DNA of 8,393 nt from an uncultured Oscillibacter sp. (GCA_946183715.1 CAMHDB010000075.1:1-8393); one strand, 5' to 3'. Shown: positions 1-6,979, counted from the first letter of the stretch. The notes: generated from the sequence alone by a model not told the origin. Translations and numbers: made by a program.

Positions 1-401
1 TTCTGCCCGTTATCACGCTGGCGCTCTACCCGATGGCCTACATCACCCGCCTGACGCGCTCCTCTATGCTGGACGTGCTCGGACAGGACTACATCCGCAC
101 GGCGCGCGCGAAAGGCGTCTCCGGCATGAAAATCATCTTCGGACATGCCCTCAAAAACGCGCTGATTCCGGTCATCACCTACTTCGGCCCCATGCTGGCC
201 TATATCGTCACGGGTTCGCTGGTCGTGGAGCGTATCTTCTCCGTACCGGGAATCGGGCGCGCGTTCGTGCAGAGTATCACCAACCGCGACTACCCGATGG
301 TCATGGGTACGACTATCGTGCTGGCCTGCCTGATAGTGGTCATGAACCTCGTCAGCGACATTCTCTACAAAGTCGTTGACCCGCGAATCAATCTCGAATA
401 G
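1..401 (+). CDS. oppB: Oligopeptide ABC transporter permease OppB/DppB-type, C-terminal part (5' truncated by window)
   Basis: One of the two integral membrane subunits that form the channel of a peptide importer. The frame is open from the left edge, with the first full codon at position 3, so the 132 visible residues are only the C-terminal part of a protein usually slightly over 300 residues long. The internal ATG at 33 is not the real start. The cytoplasmic EAA loop that docks on the ATPases is visible: DYIRTARAKG at about residues 29-38, continuing to HALKNALIPV. Two hydrophobic segments follow (around GPMLAYIVTGSLVV and VMGTTIVLACLIVVMNLVSD), with the family-typical VERIFSVPGIG between them. 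The end DPRINLE is typical of OppB/DppB. Permease C begins 13 nt downstream, so the two are co-transcribed. Assignment to the permease B family is secure. Opp (oligopeptide) rather than Dpp or App is inferred from the neighbours and is less certain. Confidence 0.93.
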   Translation, partial: LPVITLALYPMAYITRLTRSSMLDVLGQDYIRTARAKGVSGMKIIFGHALKNALIPVITYFGPMLAYIVTGSLVVERIFSVPGIGRAFVQSITNRDYPMVMGTTIVLACLIVVMNLVSDILYKVVDPRINLE

Positions 402-405
402 GGGG
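400..405 (+). promoter_or_regulatory. Ribosome binding site deciding the oppC start
   Basis: The purine run AGGGGG overlaps the end of the oppB stop codon and lies 9 nt before the ATG at 415. It supports that start over the in-frame ATG at 376, which lies inside oppB and has no Shine-Dalgarno sequence of comparable quality. Confidence 0.6.
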
Positions 406-414
406 CGGCGTACT

Positions 415-1476
415 ATGGACAGCGTCAAGAAAATGAGCCTGCATATCGACGTGGACGCCTTCCTCCCCGCCACCGACGAGGAAAAGGCCTATATGGTTCA
501 AATGCGCCCCTCGTCCACGTTCTTCAAGGACGGCGTGAAGCGCCTCGTCAAAAACAAAGTCGCCCTGACCAGTTTCGTGGTCATCGTGCTGATTACGCTT
601 TCCTCGATTTTTATCCCCCTGTTCTGGCCCTACGCCTACGACAATATGCTCGGCGTCACGCCCGGACGCCCCGTCGATTCCTCCTACAACAACCTCGCGC
701 CGTTCGCCTACGGGCGTACCGAACAGCGGCAGATTGAGAACGGAGAGAGCGTCTTTCCGCACATCTTCGGCACGGATTCCTCCGGACGTGATTACTTTAT
801 CCGTGTCGTCTACGGGACGCGCATTTCCCTCGCCGTCGGATTCTTCGCGAGTATTATCGTACTCGTCATCGGCATGACTATCGGCTCCATCGCCGGGTAC
901 TGCGGCGGGAAAGTCGACCTCATTATTATGCGTATCGTGGACATCATCTATTCCCTCCCCGATATGCTCATGGTGATTCTGCTGGCGTCGGTGCTGAAAG
1001 TCGGCCTCACGCCGATTATCGACGGTACCGTTTTCGCGCGTATCGGGAGTAATATTATAAGCCTGTTCATCGTCTTCGGCGTGCTCTACTGGGTCTCCAT
1101 GTCGCGCCTGATTCGCGGGCAGATTCTGTCCCTGCGCGAACAGGAATACGTCTTAGCCTCCCGCGCCGCCGGGGCCGGGGGCCGCTGGATTATCACAAAG
1201 CACCTGTTGCCGAACTGTATCAGCGTCGTGATTATCTCCACCGCCCTGCAAATCCCCAGCGCCATTTTCACGGAAAGCTACCTGTCCTTCCTAGGCCTCG
1301 GCGTCAACGCCCCTATGCCCTCCCTCGGCTCCCTCGCCTCCGACGCCCTCAACGGCATTACCTCCTACCCCTACCGTTTAGTCATTCCGGCTGTGGTCAT
1401 TTCGCTGATTGTGCTGTCCCTGAACCTCTTCGGCGACGGCCTGCGCGACGCGTTCGACCCCAAACTGCGCACTTGA
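415..1476 (+). CDS. oppC: Oligopeptide ABC transporter permease OppC/DppC-type
   Basis: Second membrane subunit of the peptide importer, partner of the upstream permease. The start at 415 gives 353 residues. The protein opens with a hydrophilic cytoplasmic stretch of about 45 residues, followed by a first membrane segment at about 51-72. An extracellular loop precedes the OppC hallmark FGTDSSGRD (118-126). Further hydrophobic segments lie near 137-162, 174-197, 213-230, 270-290 and 325-341. The EAA loop EYVLASRAAGAGGRWIITKH lies at 244-263, followed by LLPN, and the C-terminus GDGLRDAFDPKLRT is typical of the family. At 353 residues it is longer than the roughly 300 of enterobacterial OppC. 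The extra length lies mainly in the N-terminal tail and the first extracellular loop, which appears common in clostridial relatives (from memory, not checked). It sits 13 nt after oppB and 13 nt before oppD, which indicates one transcript. The family is certain; the substrate class is inferred. Confidence 0.95.
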   Translation: MDSVKKMSLHIDVDAFLPATDEEKAYMVQMRPSSTFFKDGVKRLVKNKVALTSFVVIVLITLSSIFIPLFWPYAYDNMLGVTPGRPVDSSYNNLAPFAYGRTEQRQIENGESVFPHIFGTDSSGRDYFIRVVYGTRISLAVGFFASIIVLVIGMTIGSIAGYCGGKVDLIIMRIVDIIYSLPDMLMVILLASVLKVGLTPIIDGTVFARIGSNIISLFIVFGVLYWVSMSRLIRGQILSLREQEYVLASRAAGAGGRWIITKHLLPNCISVVIISTALQIPSAIFTESYLSFLGLGVNAPMPSLGSLASDALNGITSYPYRLVIPAVVISLIVLSLNLFGDGLRDAFDPKLRT

Positions 1477-1485
1477 GGGAGGGAG
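1475..1485 (+). promoter_or_regulatory. Ribosome binding site of oppD
   Basis: A purine-only run GAGGGAGGGAG overlaps the last two bases of the oppC stop codon and ends 4 nt before the ATG at 1490. It offers several Shine-Dalgarno registers, consistent with coupled translation of oppC and oppD. Confidence 0.6.
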
Positions 1486-1489
1486 TACC

Positions 1490-2482
1490 ATGTCGACATT
1501 ACTGGAAGTCAGGGACTTGCACACGTCCTTTTTCACGCCCGCCGGGGAAGTCAAGGCGGTCAACGGGGTGTCCTTCAACCTCGACCGCCGGAAAGTATTG
1601 GGCATCGTCGGCGAATCCGGCTCCGGGAAGTCCGTGACGGCCTACTCCGTCATGCAGATTCTGGAACGTACCGGGAAAATCGTGTCGGGCTCCATCAAGT
1701 TCGACGGGCAGGAGCTCGTCAACGCCGGGGAAAAAGTCATGAAGACTATCCGGGGCAACCGGATTTCGATTATCTTCCAAGACCCCATGACATCCCTGAA
1801 CCCTACGTACACCATCGGACACCAGCTCATGGAGGCCATCTTACTCCACACCAACCGCAACCGCGAACAGGCCAAAGAACGCGCCGTCGAAATGCTCCGC
1901 CTCGTGAATATCAACGAACCCGAAAAGCGGATTAAGCAGTACCCGTTCGAGTTCTCGGGCGGCATGCGCCAGCGGATTATGATTGCAATGGCGCTGGCCT
2001 GTGAACCCGACATTCTGATAGCTGACGAACCCACGACCGCCCTTGACGTGACAATACAGGCGCAGATTCTCGAACTCATGAAGTCGCTACAGGAAGAACT
2101 CGGCATGGCGATTATCATGATTACGCACGATTTGGGCGTCGTGGCGCAGTTGTGCGACGAGGTGATTGTCATGTATGCCGGGTCGATTTGCGAGCAGGGC
2201 ACCGCCGACGAGATTTTCTACAATCCGCGCCACGAGTACACGAAGGGCCTGTTGCGTTCGATTCCGACCGCCGGAACCGCCGGGACACGCCTCAAGCCCA
2301 TCAGCGGCACGCCCATTGACCTGTTGAATATGCCGAAGGGGTGTCCGTTCGCGCCGCGCTGTGACAACGCGATGAAAATCTGCCTGTCGCAACGTTGCGA
2401 GAGAATGCAAATCAACGACGCCCATCAGGCGGCGTGCTGGATGAACGTCAAAGCGGCGGCGAAAGGGGGCGCGTCCGAATGA
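1490..2482 (+). CDS. oppD: Oligopeptide ABC transporter ATP-binding protein OppD/DppD-type
   Basis: Cytoplasmic ATPase that pairs with the next gene product to power peptide import. The 330-residue protein has every ABC motif intact: Walker A GESGSGKS (41-48), Q-loop in IIFQDP with Gln97, signature FSGGMRQR (155-162), Walker B ILIADE (175-180), D-loop ALDV (184-187) and the switch histidine in THD (His213). The C-terminal oligopeptide-transporter domain contains GCPFAPRC and cysteines at 285, 291, 298 and 316, the spacing that binds a [4Fe-4S] cluster in characterised DppD-type ATPases. An additional Cys303 is present. Length matches the family (about 320-340). The start follows a strong purine run 13 nt after oppC. 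The stop overlaps the oppF start (ATGA), so translation of the two ATPases is probably coupled, in keeping with their heterodimer. FSGGMRQR rather than FSGGQRQR separates it from the F-type ATPase. Confidence 0.96.
   Translation: MSTLLEVRDLHTSFFTPAGEVKAVNGVSFNLDRRKVLGIVGESGSGKSVTAYSVMQILERTGKIVSGSIKFDGQELVNAGEKVMKTIRGNRISIIFQDPMTSLNPTYTIGHQLMEAILLHTNRNREQAKERAVEMLRLVNINEPEKRIKQYPFEFSGGMRQRIMIAMALACEPDILIADEPTTALDVTIQAQILELMKSLQEELGMAIIMITHDLGVVAQLCDEVIVMYAGSICEQGTADEIFYNPRHEYTKGLLRSIPTAGTAGTRLKPISGTPIDLLNMPKGCPFAPRCDNAMKICLSQRCERMQINDAHQAACWMNVKAAAKGGASE
2462..2469 (+). promoter_or_regulatory. Ribosome binding site deciding the oppF start
   Basis: AAAGGGGG inside the 3' end of oppD, 9 nt before the ATG at 2479. 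It favours that start over the in-frame ATG at 2395, which would add 28 residues of non-family, Arg-rich sequence read out of frame through oppD. Confidence 0.55.
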
Positions 2483-3459
2483 CCGCAAGTAATCCTCTGA
2501 TTGAAGTACGGAACCTCAAGGAGTATTTCCCGGTACTCGTGGGGATGTTCCGTACAAAGCCGCTGAAAGCCGTCGACGGGGTGTCGTTCTCCATCCGGAA
2601 GGGCGAGACATTGGGCCTCGTCGGGGAATCGGGCTGCGGCAAAACGACCGTGGGCCGGACTTTGCTCCACCTGTACAAGCCCACGGGCGGCGAAATCCTC
2701 TACAACGGCAAGCCCGTGCAGTCCAAGGCCGACATCACGGAGTTCCGCAAAAAGGCGACGATGGTCTTTCAAGACCCCTATTCGTCGCTGAATCCCCGCA
2801 TGACGGTCTCCGACATCATCGGCGAACCGCTGGACATCCACAAACTCTACGGCAACGCGGCGGAGCGGCAGAAAAAGATTCTCGAACTCATGAACCGCGT
2901 CGGCCTCAACAGCGAACACGCCGCCCGCTACGCGCACGAGTTCTCCGGCGGACAGCGGCAGAGAATCGGAATCGCCCGCGCGCTGGCCCTCAACCCCGAT
3001 TTCATCGTGTGCGACGAGCCGGTGTCCGCGCTGGACGTGTCCATACAGGCGCAGGTTATCAACATGTTCGACGAGTTGCAGGAGCAAATGGGCCTGACTT
3101 ACCTGTTTATCGCGCACGACATTCTGGTAGTCCGGCACATCAGCGACAGAATTGCCGTCATGTACTTGGGGCGTATGGTCGAACTCGCCGACGCCGCCGA
3201 GATTTACGAGCGCCCCCTGCACCCGTACACGAAATCGCTCATGTCGGCGGTGCCCCAGCCCGACCCCAAGACCGCGCGCGCCAATAAGCGTATCGTACTG
3301 ACGGGCGACATCCCGAGCCCCCTAAACGCGCCGTCGGGGTGTCCGTTCCGGACGCGCTGCGCCTACGCCACCGAAGCCTGTGCCGGGGAAATGCCGGAGT
3401 TCAAGGAAGTGTCGCCGGGGCATTTCGCCGCCTGTCACAGAATCGGCGAGCTGAACTAG
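2479..3459 (+). CDS. oppF: Oligopeptide ABC transporter ATP-binding protein OppF/DppF-type
   Basis: Second ATPase of the importer, expected to dimerise with OppD beneath the B/C permeases. The 326 residues from the ATG at 2479 begin in the family register (NPLIEVRNLKEYFPV). Motifs: Walker A GESGCGKT (49-56), Q-loop VFQDPYSSLNPRM with Gln98, signature FSGGQRQR (155-162), Walker B FIVCDE (175-180), D-loop ALDV (184-187) and switch His213 in AHD. The C-terminal domain has cysteines at 288, 294, 301 and 319, again matching the iron-sulfur ligand spacing of DppD/OppD-type ATPases. The sequence after the switch histidine is HDILVVRHISDR, where HDLSVVRHISDR is the usual form; this is a conservative difference. 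It overlaps oppD by 4 nt and precedes the binding-protein gene by 54 nt. There is no sign of damage. Confidence 0.96.
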   Translation: MTASNPLIEVRNLKEYFPVLVGMFRTKPLKAVDGVSFSIRKGETLGLVGESGCGKTTVGRTLLHLYKPTGGEILYNGKPVQSKADITEFRKKATMVFQDPYSSLNPRMTVSDIIGEPLDIHKLYGNAAERQKKILELMNRVGLNSEHAARYAHEFSGGQRQRIGIARALALNPDFIVCDEPVSALDVSIQAQVINMFDELQEQMGLTYLFIAHDILVVRHISDRIAVMYLGRMVELADAAEIYERPLHPYTKSLMSAVPQPDPKTARANKRIVLTGDIPSPLNAPSGCPFRTRCAYATEACAGEMPEFKEVSPGHFAACHRIGELN

Positions 3460-3484
3460 TTCAAGTCCGCTTTCGCGGTTTGAA
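3460..3484 (+). promoter_or_regulatory. Intercistronic hairpin between oppF and the binding-protein gene
   Basis: The first base after the oppF stop begins an imperfect inverted repeat: TTCAA-GT-CCGC, loop TTTC, GCGG-T-TTGAA. It folds as a 4-bp GC stem and a 5-bp outer stem around a small internal loop. No T-run follows, so it is not a convincing intrinsic terminator. Its position suggests a stem that pauses transcription or protects mRNA ends, allowing ATPase and binding-protein levels to differ. The structure is read directly; the role is inferred. Confidence 0.4.
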
Positions 3485-3494
3485 AATACGTTTG

Positions 3495-3505
3495 GAAGAA
3501 AGGAA
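3495..3505 (+). promoter_or_regulatory. Ribosome binding site of the peptide-binding lipoprotein gene
   Basis: GAAGAAAGGAA, containing AAAGGA, ends 8 nt before the ATG at 3514. It lies downstream of the hairpin and so stays accessible when the stem is folded. The signal peptide begins directly at this ATG, which confirms the start. Confidence 0.65.
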
Positions 3506-3513
3506 CCTTTAGC

Positions 3514-5385
3514 ATGAAGAAATCTCTTGCACTGCTTCTGGCGCTGTGCCTGACGCTGTCGCTTGCGGCGTGTGGCGGCGGCGGTGGCGCGACAACCGGG
3601 GAGGAAACTTCCGTCGCGCCCGACGAGACCGACGTTAATGTAGCGGCGTCCGACGGCGCGCTTGCGGTCTGTCTGGCGTCCGAACCCGACACCATCGACC
3701 CGGCCCTCAATTCCTCCGTCGACGGCGCCACGCTCATTATTCACTTGTTCTCCGGCCTCGCCAAGTGGGCGGAGTCTGAGGACGGCGTACTGACCATCGC
3801 CCCCGACGCCGCCGAGGAACTGGTCGAGGGGGTCACGAACGATGACGGAACCGTGACCTATACGTACACCCTCCGCGAAGGCCTCCAGTGGTCGGACGGA
3901 CAGCCCGTCACCGCCGCCGATTTCGTCTACGCGTGGAACCGCGCCGCGTCGGTGTCCCTCGCCGCCGACTACGGCTATATGTTCGAGGTCGTGCAGGGCT
4001 ACAACGACATCTGGGAGGCCGACGCCGACGGCAATCCCGTCAACCCCGACGCGAAGCTGTCCGTAGAGGCCCTCGACGAGCGTACCTTGCGGGTCACGCT
4101 CTACAACGCCGTCTCCTACTGGAACGAGCTGTTAGCGTTCCCGGCCTACATGCCCGTGCGGGAAGACGTGGTAGCCGACGAGAGCTGGGCCACCAAGCCC
4201 GAGACGCTTGTCTGTAACGGCCCCTACACGATTACCAGTTGGACGCACGACAGCCTCATCACGATGGAGAAGAATCCGGGCTTCATCGACGCCGATTCCG
4301 TCACCATGGACAAGCTCGAATTTTACCTCTCCGACGACGCCAACAATATGCTCTCCAACTTCCAGAATGGAAGCTGGCAGTTAATCGACAGCGTACCCAC
4401 GAACGAAATCCCCAAGCTGAAAGAGGAGTACCCGACGCAGTTCATTATCACGGGGCAGATTGGCACCTACTACGTCTGCTGGAACATCAACGAGGACATT
4501 CTCCCGGCGTCCAGTACGCTGACGGGCGCGGAGGCCGAGGCCGCCAAGGCCGAAATCCGCAACGCCATTGCGCTGTTGTTCGACCGGAATTACATCGTAA
4601 ACGACATCTCGCAGGCCGGACAGGTTCCCGCGTCGTCGTTCGTCGCTATGGGCATGACCGAGCCCGACGGCACCGAGTTCTACAAGAACGCCGGGCACAA
4701 CGACGCCTTCGTCGGCTACTACGACGTATCCGGGGACGCCATCGAGAGCAACTACGCGACCGCCGTCGAGACGTTGAAGAAGTATTACGCCTTTGACGAG
4801 GCGTCGCAACAGTTCACCGATTTCCCGACGCTGACCTACCTCTACAACACCGACGAGGGACACAAGGCCATTGCGGAGTATCTGCAATCCGCGCTTGCGG
4901 GAATCGGAATCACGGTCAACTTGGAGAATCAGGAGTGGAAAACGTTCCTGAACACCCGTAAGAACGGCGATTACTCCGTGGCCCGCAATGGCTGGCTCGC
5001 CGACTACAACGACCCGATTTGTTTCCTTGACATGTGGACAACTAATTCGGGCAACAACGACGTGCAGTTCGGCAAGGGCGAACACGCCTCTGTCGCGGCC
5101 TACAACATGGATTTAACCCCCTACGGCTACGACATCAGCGTACAGAACGGTACTTGGGCCCAGACCTACGACGTGCTCATCAGCACGATTAAGACCTGTA
5201 CGGACAACGAGACCCGCTATCAGCTCATGCACGAGGCGGAAGATTTGCTCATGTCCACGGGCTGTATCGTCCCGCTGTACTTCTACACCGACCTGTACAT
5301 GCTCAGCGACAGCGTGGAAGGCTTCTACTCCAACCCGCTCGGGTTCAAGTATTTCATGCACTGCACTGTCAGCGCTTACGGCTGA
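3514..5385 (+). CDS. oppA: Oligopeptide-binding lipoprotein, OppA-type (SBP family 5)
   Basis: Extracytoplasmic solute-binding protein that captures peptides and hands them to the B/C permeases. Of the 623 residues, 1-19 are a lipoprotein signal peptide (MKK, hydrophobic core, lipobox LAAC with the lipidated Cys20). A Gly/acidic linker runs to about 48. The mature SBP_bac_5 domain shows EPDTIDPALNSSVDGA (57-72), the family stretch REGLQWSDGQPVTAADFVYAW (121-141), CNGPYTITSW and, in the second lobe, ARNGWLADYNDP. Asp497 in ADYN aligns with the Asp that binds the peptide amino group in enterobacterial OppA (Asp419 there), which favours peptides as substrate. The protein is longer than enterobacterial OppA (about 540). 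It lies last in the operon, 54 nt after oppF, and a terminator-like hairpin follows it. The ends and family are secure. Peptide length and sequence preference cannot be read from sequence. Confidence 0.94.
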   Translation: MKKSLALLLALCLTLSLAACGGGGGATTGEETSVAPDETDVNVAASDGALAVCLASEPDTIDPALNSSVDGATLIIHLFSGLAKWAESEDGVLTIAPDAAEELVEGVTNDDGTVTYTYTLREGLQWSDGQPVTAADFVYAWNRAASVSLAADYGYMFEVVQGYNDIWEADADGNPVNPDAKLSVEALDERTLRVTLYNAVSYWNELLAFPAYMPVREDVVADESWATKPETLVCNGPYTITSWTHDSLITMEKNPGFIDADSVTMDKLEFYLSDDANNMLSNFQNGSWQLIDSVPTNEIPKLKEEYPTQFIITGQIGTYYVCWNINEDILPASSTLTGAEAEAAKAEIRNAIALLFDRNYIVNDISQAGQVPASSFVAMGMTEPDGTEFYKNAGHNDAFVGYYDVSGDAIESNYATAVETLKKYYAFDEASQQFTDFPTLTYLYNTDEGHKAIAEYLQSALAGIGITVNLENQEWKTFLNTRKNGDYSVARNGWLADYNDPICFLDMWTTNSGNNDVQFGKGEHASVAAYNMDLTPYGYDISVQNGTWAQTYDVLISTIKTCTDNETRYQLMHEAEDLLMSTGCIVPLYFYTDLYMLSDSVEGFYSNPLGFKYFMHCTVSAYG

Positions 5386-5392
5386 AAACCCT

Positions 5393-5423
5393 CCGCCTGA
5401 CTGGTACGCCGCCAGTCAGGCGG
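5393..5423 (+). terminator. Terminator-like stem-loop at the end of the peptide transporter operon
   Basis: Perfect 12-bp inverted repeat CCGCCTGACTGG / CCAGTCAGGCGG with a 7-nt loop, starting 8 nt after the stop of the binding-protein gene. An AAAA run precedes it, but only CTTCCTGCG follows, so the T-tract is poor. It could be a weak or factor-assisted terminator, or a 3' stem protecting the operon mRNA. The stem is certain from the sequence; the degree of termination is inferred. Confidence 0.75.
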
Positions 5424-5464
5424 CTTCCTGCGTACAATTTCCAAGAACAAATGTCATGCTAATC

Positions 5465-5473
5465 TGCTATTCT
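5465..5473 (+). promoter_or_regulatory. Possible extended -10 promoter element for the hydrolase gene
   Basis: The 140-nt gap between the binding-protein gene and the hydrolase gene holds the terminator-like hairpin and then an AT-richer stretch with TGCTATTCT, an extended -10 (TG-N) with 4 of 6 matches to TATAAT. A similar TGCTAATCT lies at 5457-5465. No good -35 (TTGACA) sits 16-18 nt upstream. A promoter in this gap is reasonable from the layout, but this exact site is only a candidate. Confidence 0.2.
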
Positions 5474-5485
5474 TAACGGCGGAAT

Positions 5486-5502
5486 GTCCCTGTATTCGGG
5501 AC
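5486..5502 (+). promoter_or_regulatory. Small inverted repeat in the hydrolase leader
   Basis: GTCCC-TGTATTC-GGGAC forms a 5-bp stem (6 with a G-U pair) 9 nt before the AGGAGG ribosome binding site. It could modulate translation, or could be chance at this size. It spans the upstream in-frame ATG at 5484. Confidence 0.2.
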
Positions 5503-5511
5503 GAGTAACAC

Positions 5512-5517
5512 AGGAGG
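5512..5517 (+). promoter_or_regulatory. Ribosome binding site deciding the hydrolase start
   Basis: A perfect AGGAGG lies 8 nt before the ATG at 5526, where a lipoprotein signal peptide begins at once (MKRRTW plus hydrophobic core). The in-frame ATG at 5484 has no such site and would bury the signal peptide behind 14 extra residues. Confidence 0.85.
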
Positions 5518-5525
5518 CGACAAGG

Positions 5526-6950
5526 ATGAAAAGAAGAACTTGGTTATTGCTCGTGGCTGTCGCGGCGCTCGTGGCGCTGTTGACGGCCTGCGGCGGGGGC
5601 GGGACTGCGCCCGTAGAGGACACCGCGACGCCCGACGCCGACGCCGCGCCGGAAGTCACCGACGCCGCGCCGGATGTCTACAAGTGCCAGTTAATCGGGA
5701 CTGTCACCGACGCCGGGGAGGTCGTCAGCGCGCTGACGATTGATTTCGGCGAGGCGAAAAAAGTGACGGGCGTCGACAACGACACGTTTACCGTCCACGC
5801 GACCGCCTCGACGGAGGCTTTCCGCGCCGATACCGACTTGGAGAGCTTCGGCGACTACGACATCGACCGCGCCATTGTCAAGACGGAGGACGGGCAGACT
5901 GTCACACTCTACTTTGACGAATCGGAGGGCGCGACGCTGGCCTACACGTCCGGCTCCCGCAACTACCCCGCCGACCTCACTTACACCGTCACGCAGAACA
6001 AGCCCGTAACGCTGACGGCGGCGGACGGTACGGTACTGAACGACGCCTACACGGCGGAGTACACTTGCGACAATTCCGTACAGGACGCCGAAACCGCGAA
6101 ATTCCAGTCGGTTATCGTGGAGGACGGCATTAATTACCAGTTCTACGACGCCGGCGCGGACAAACTCGTCGTCTGGTTCCACGGCAACGGGGAAGGCGAC
6201 CTTCTGCACTCCGGCAACAACGTCGCGCAAATGCTGGCCAATCGCGGCACGGTCGCGTGGGCGTCCGACGAGTTCCAGACGATTTTGGGCGGCGCGTCCG
6301 TGATGGCCTTCCAAGCCCCCGATACGTGGTACTACGCCCAGAAAGACGGCCTTCTGGACAAGGCCGCCGAGGAAATCAACGCCGTTGTGGCGCAGTACGG
6401 CATTGACCCGGCGAAAGTCCTAGTATCCGGCTGTTCGGCGGGCGGCTACATGACCACGCGTATGATTATCGCCCATCCGGAGCTGTTCAAGGCGGCTATG
6501 ATTAACTGCCCGGCCTACGACGTGGCCTCGGCCCGCGGCGGCGAGACGCCTACCGACGAGGAATTGCAGGCCGTGAAAGATTCCGGCGTCGCGGTGTGGC
6601 TCGTGCAGGGCGAGACCGACAGCGTAGTCGCTACCGACGCGTGCTCGCAACGCCTGTTCAACATCCTGACGGACGGCGAAACCCTCACGGAAACCGCCGT
6701 GACGCAGGAAAACCCGCAGGATTCCGATTTCGTGACGTACGAGACCGCCGACGGCAACTATAAGCTGTCGCTGTACGACACGACGGAGGACGACCAGCTC
6801 CGTTTCGCGGAGGACTACGACCAAGACGGCGTACTCAGCGAGGTACAGTACAGCAGTCATTGGTCGTGGATTTACACGCTCAAGAACAATCCGGAGTCTG
6901 CGGACGGTACGCATATCGTCGACTGGGCCGCCGGATTCGTCAACGGCTGA
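5526..6950 (+). CDS. Secreted lipoprotein alpha/beta-hydrolase (EstA-type esterase/peptidase-like)
   Basis: A 474-residue lipid-anchored serine hydrolase, predicted to act on the outer face of the membrane. Residues 1-21 are the signal peptide, with lipobox LTAC and lipidated Cys22; an Ala/Asp/Pro linker runs to about 50. Residues 51-165 look like the Ig-like N-terminal domain of EstA-type esterases, with beta-rich text such as VTGVDNDTFTVHA. The hydrolase domain begins near 193. The oxyanion-loop candidate HGNGEG is at 219-224, the nucleophile Ser304 is in GCSAG (302-306), the probable acid is Asp365 in QGETD, and the probable base is His445 in SSHWSW. An insert before the histidine carries DYDQDGVLSE (430-439), an EF-hand-like Ca-binding loop. 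The gene lies 140 nt after the transporter operon, beyond a terminator-like stem, in the same orientation. Hydrolase fold and triad: strong. Substrate (ester or peptide) unknown. Similarity to Thermotoga EstA is recalled, not computed. Confidence 0.88.
   Translation: MKRRTWLLLVAVAALVALLTACGGGGTAPVEDTATPDADAAPEVTDAAPDVYKCQLIGTVTDAGEVVSALTIDFGEAKKVTGVDNDTFTVHATASTEAFRADTDLESFGDYDIDRAIVKTEDGQTVTLYFDESEGATLAYTSGSRNYPADLTYTVTQNKPVTLTAADGTVLNDAYTAEYTCDNSVQDAETAKFQSVIVEDGINYQFYDAGADKLVVWFHGNGEGDLLHSGNNVAQMLANRGTVAWASDEFQTILGGASVMAFQAPDTWYYAQKDGLLDKAAEEINAVVAQYGIDPAKVLVSGCSAGGYMTTRMIIAHPELFKAAMINCPAYDVASARGGETPTDEELQAVKDSGVAVWLVQGETDSVVATDACSQRLFNILTDGETLTETAVTQENPQDSDFVTYETADGNYKLSLYDTTEDDQLRFAEDYDQDGVLSEVQYSSHWSWIYTLKNNPESADGTHIVDWAAGFVNG
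5640..5681 (+). repeat. Two tandem 21-bp copies in the lipoprotein linker
   Basis: Copies at 5640-5660 and 5661-5681 share GACGCCGCGCCGGA and match at 18 of 21 bases, encoding DAAPEVT then DAAPDVY (residues 39-52). They lie in the flexible linker after the lipidated cysteine, where repeat-length variation between strains would be tolerated. Confidence 0.7.
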
Positions 6951-6979
6951 CGGCTTCCGATTCCACGACAGCAACAGAG

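Noticed and set aside
376..414. Earlier ATG start for oppC
   Set aside because: It would overlap the oppB coding end by 26 nt, adds 13 basic residues not expected in the family and lacks a good ribosome binding site, whereas the ATG at 415 has AGGGGG at 9 nt.
2395..2478. Earlier ATG start for oppF
   Set aside because: The 28 added residues are read out of frame through oppD and look unlike an ABC ATPase; the ATGA overlap at 2479 and its ribosome binding site fit better.
2425..3222. 265-codon open frame on the minus strand opposite oppF
   Set aside because: It lies entirely antisense to an intact ABC ATPase, shows no recognisable domain and has the Val/Arg/Glu-rich composition typical of antisense frames in GC-rich DNA.
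3480..3485. TTGAAA as a -35 box of a separate promoter for the binding-protein gene
   Set aside because: No -10-like hexamer follows at 16-18 nt; that region is the ribosome binding site. The TTGAA is better explained as the right arm of the hairpin.
4381..5085. 234-codon open frame on the minus strand opposite the binding-protein gene
   Set aside because: Antisense shadow of a well-supported SBP gene, with no ribosome binding site, domain or signal peptide of its own.
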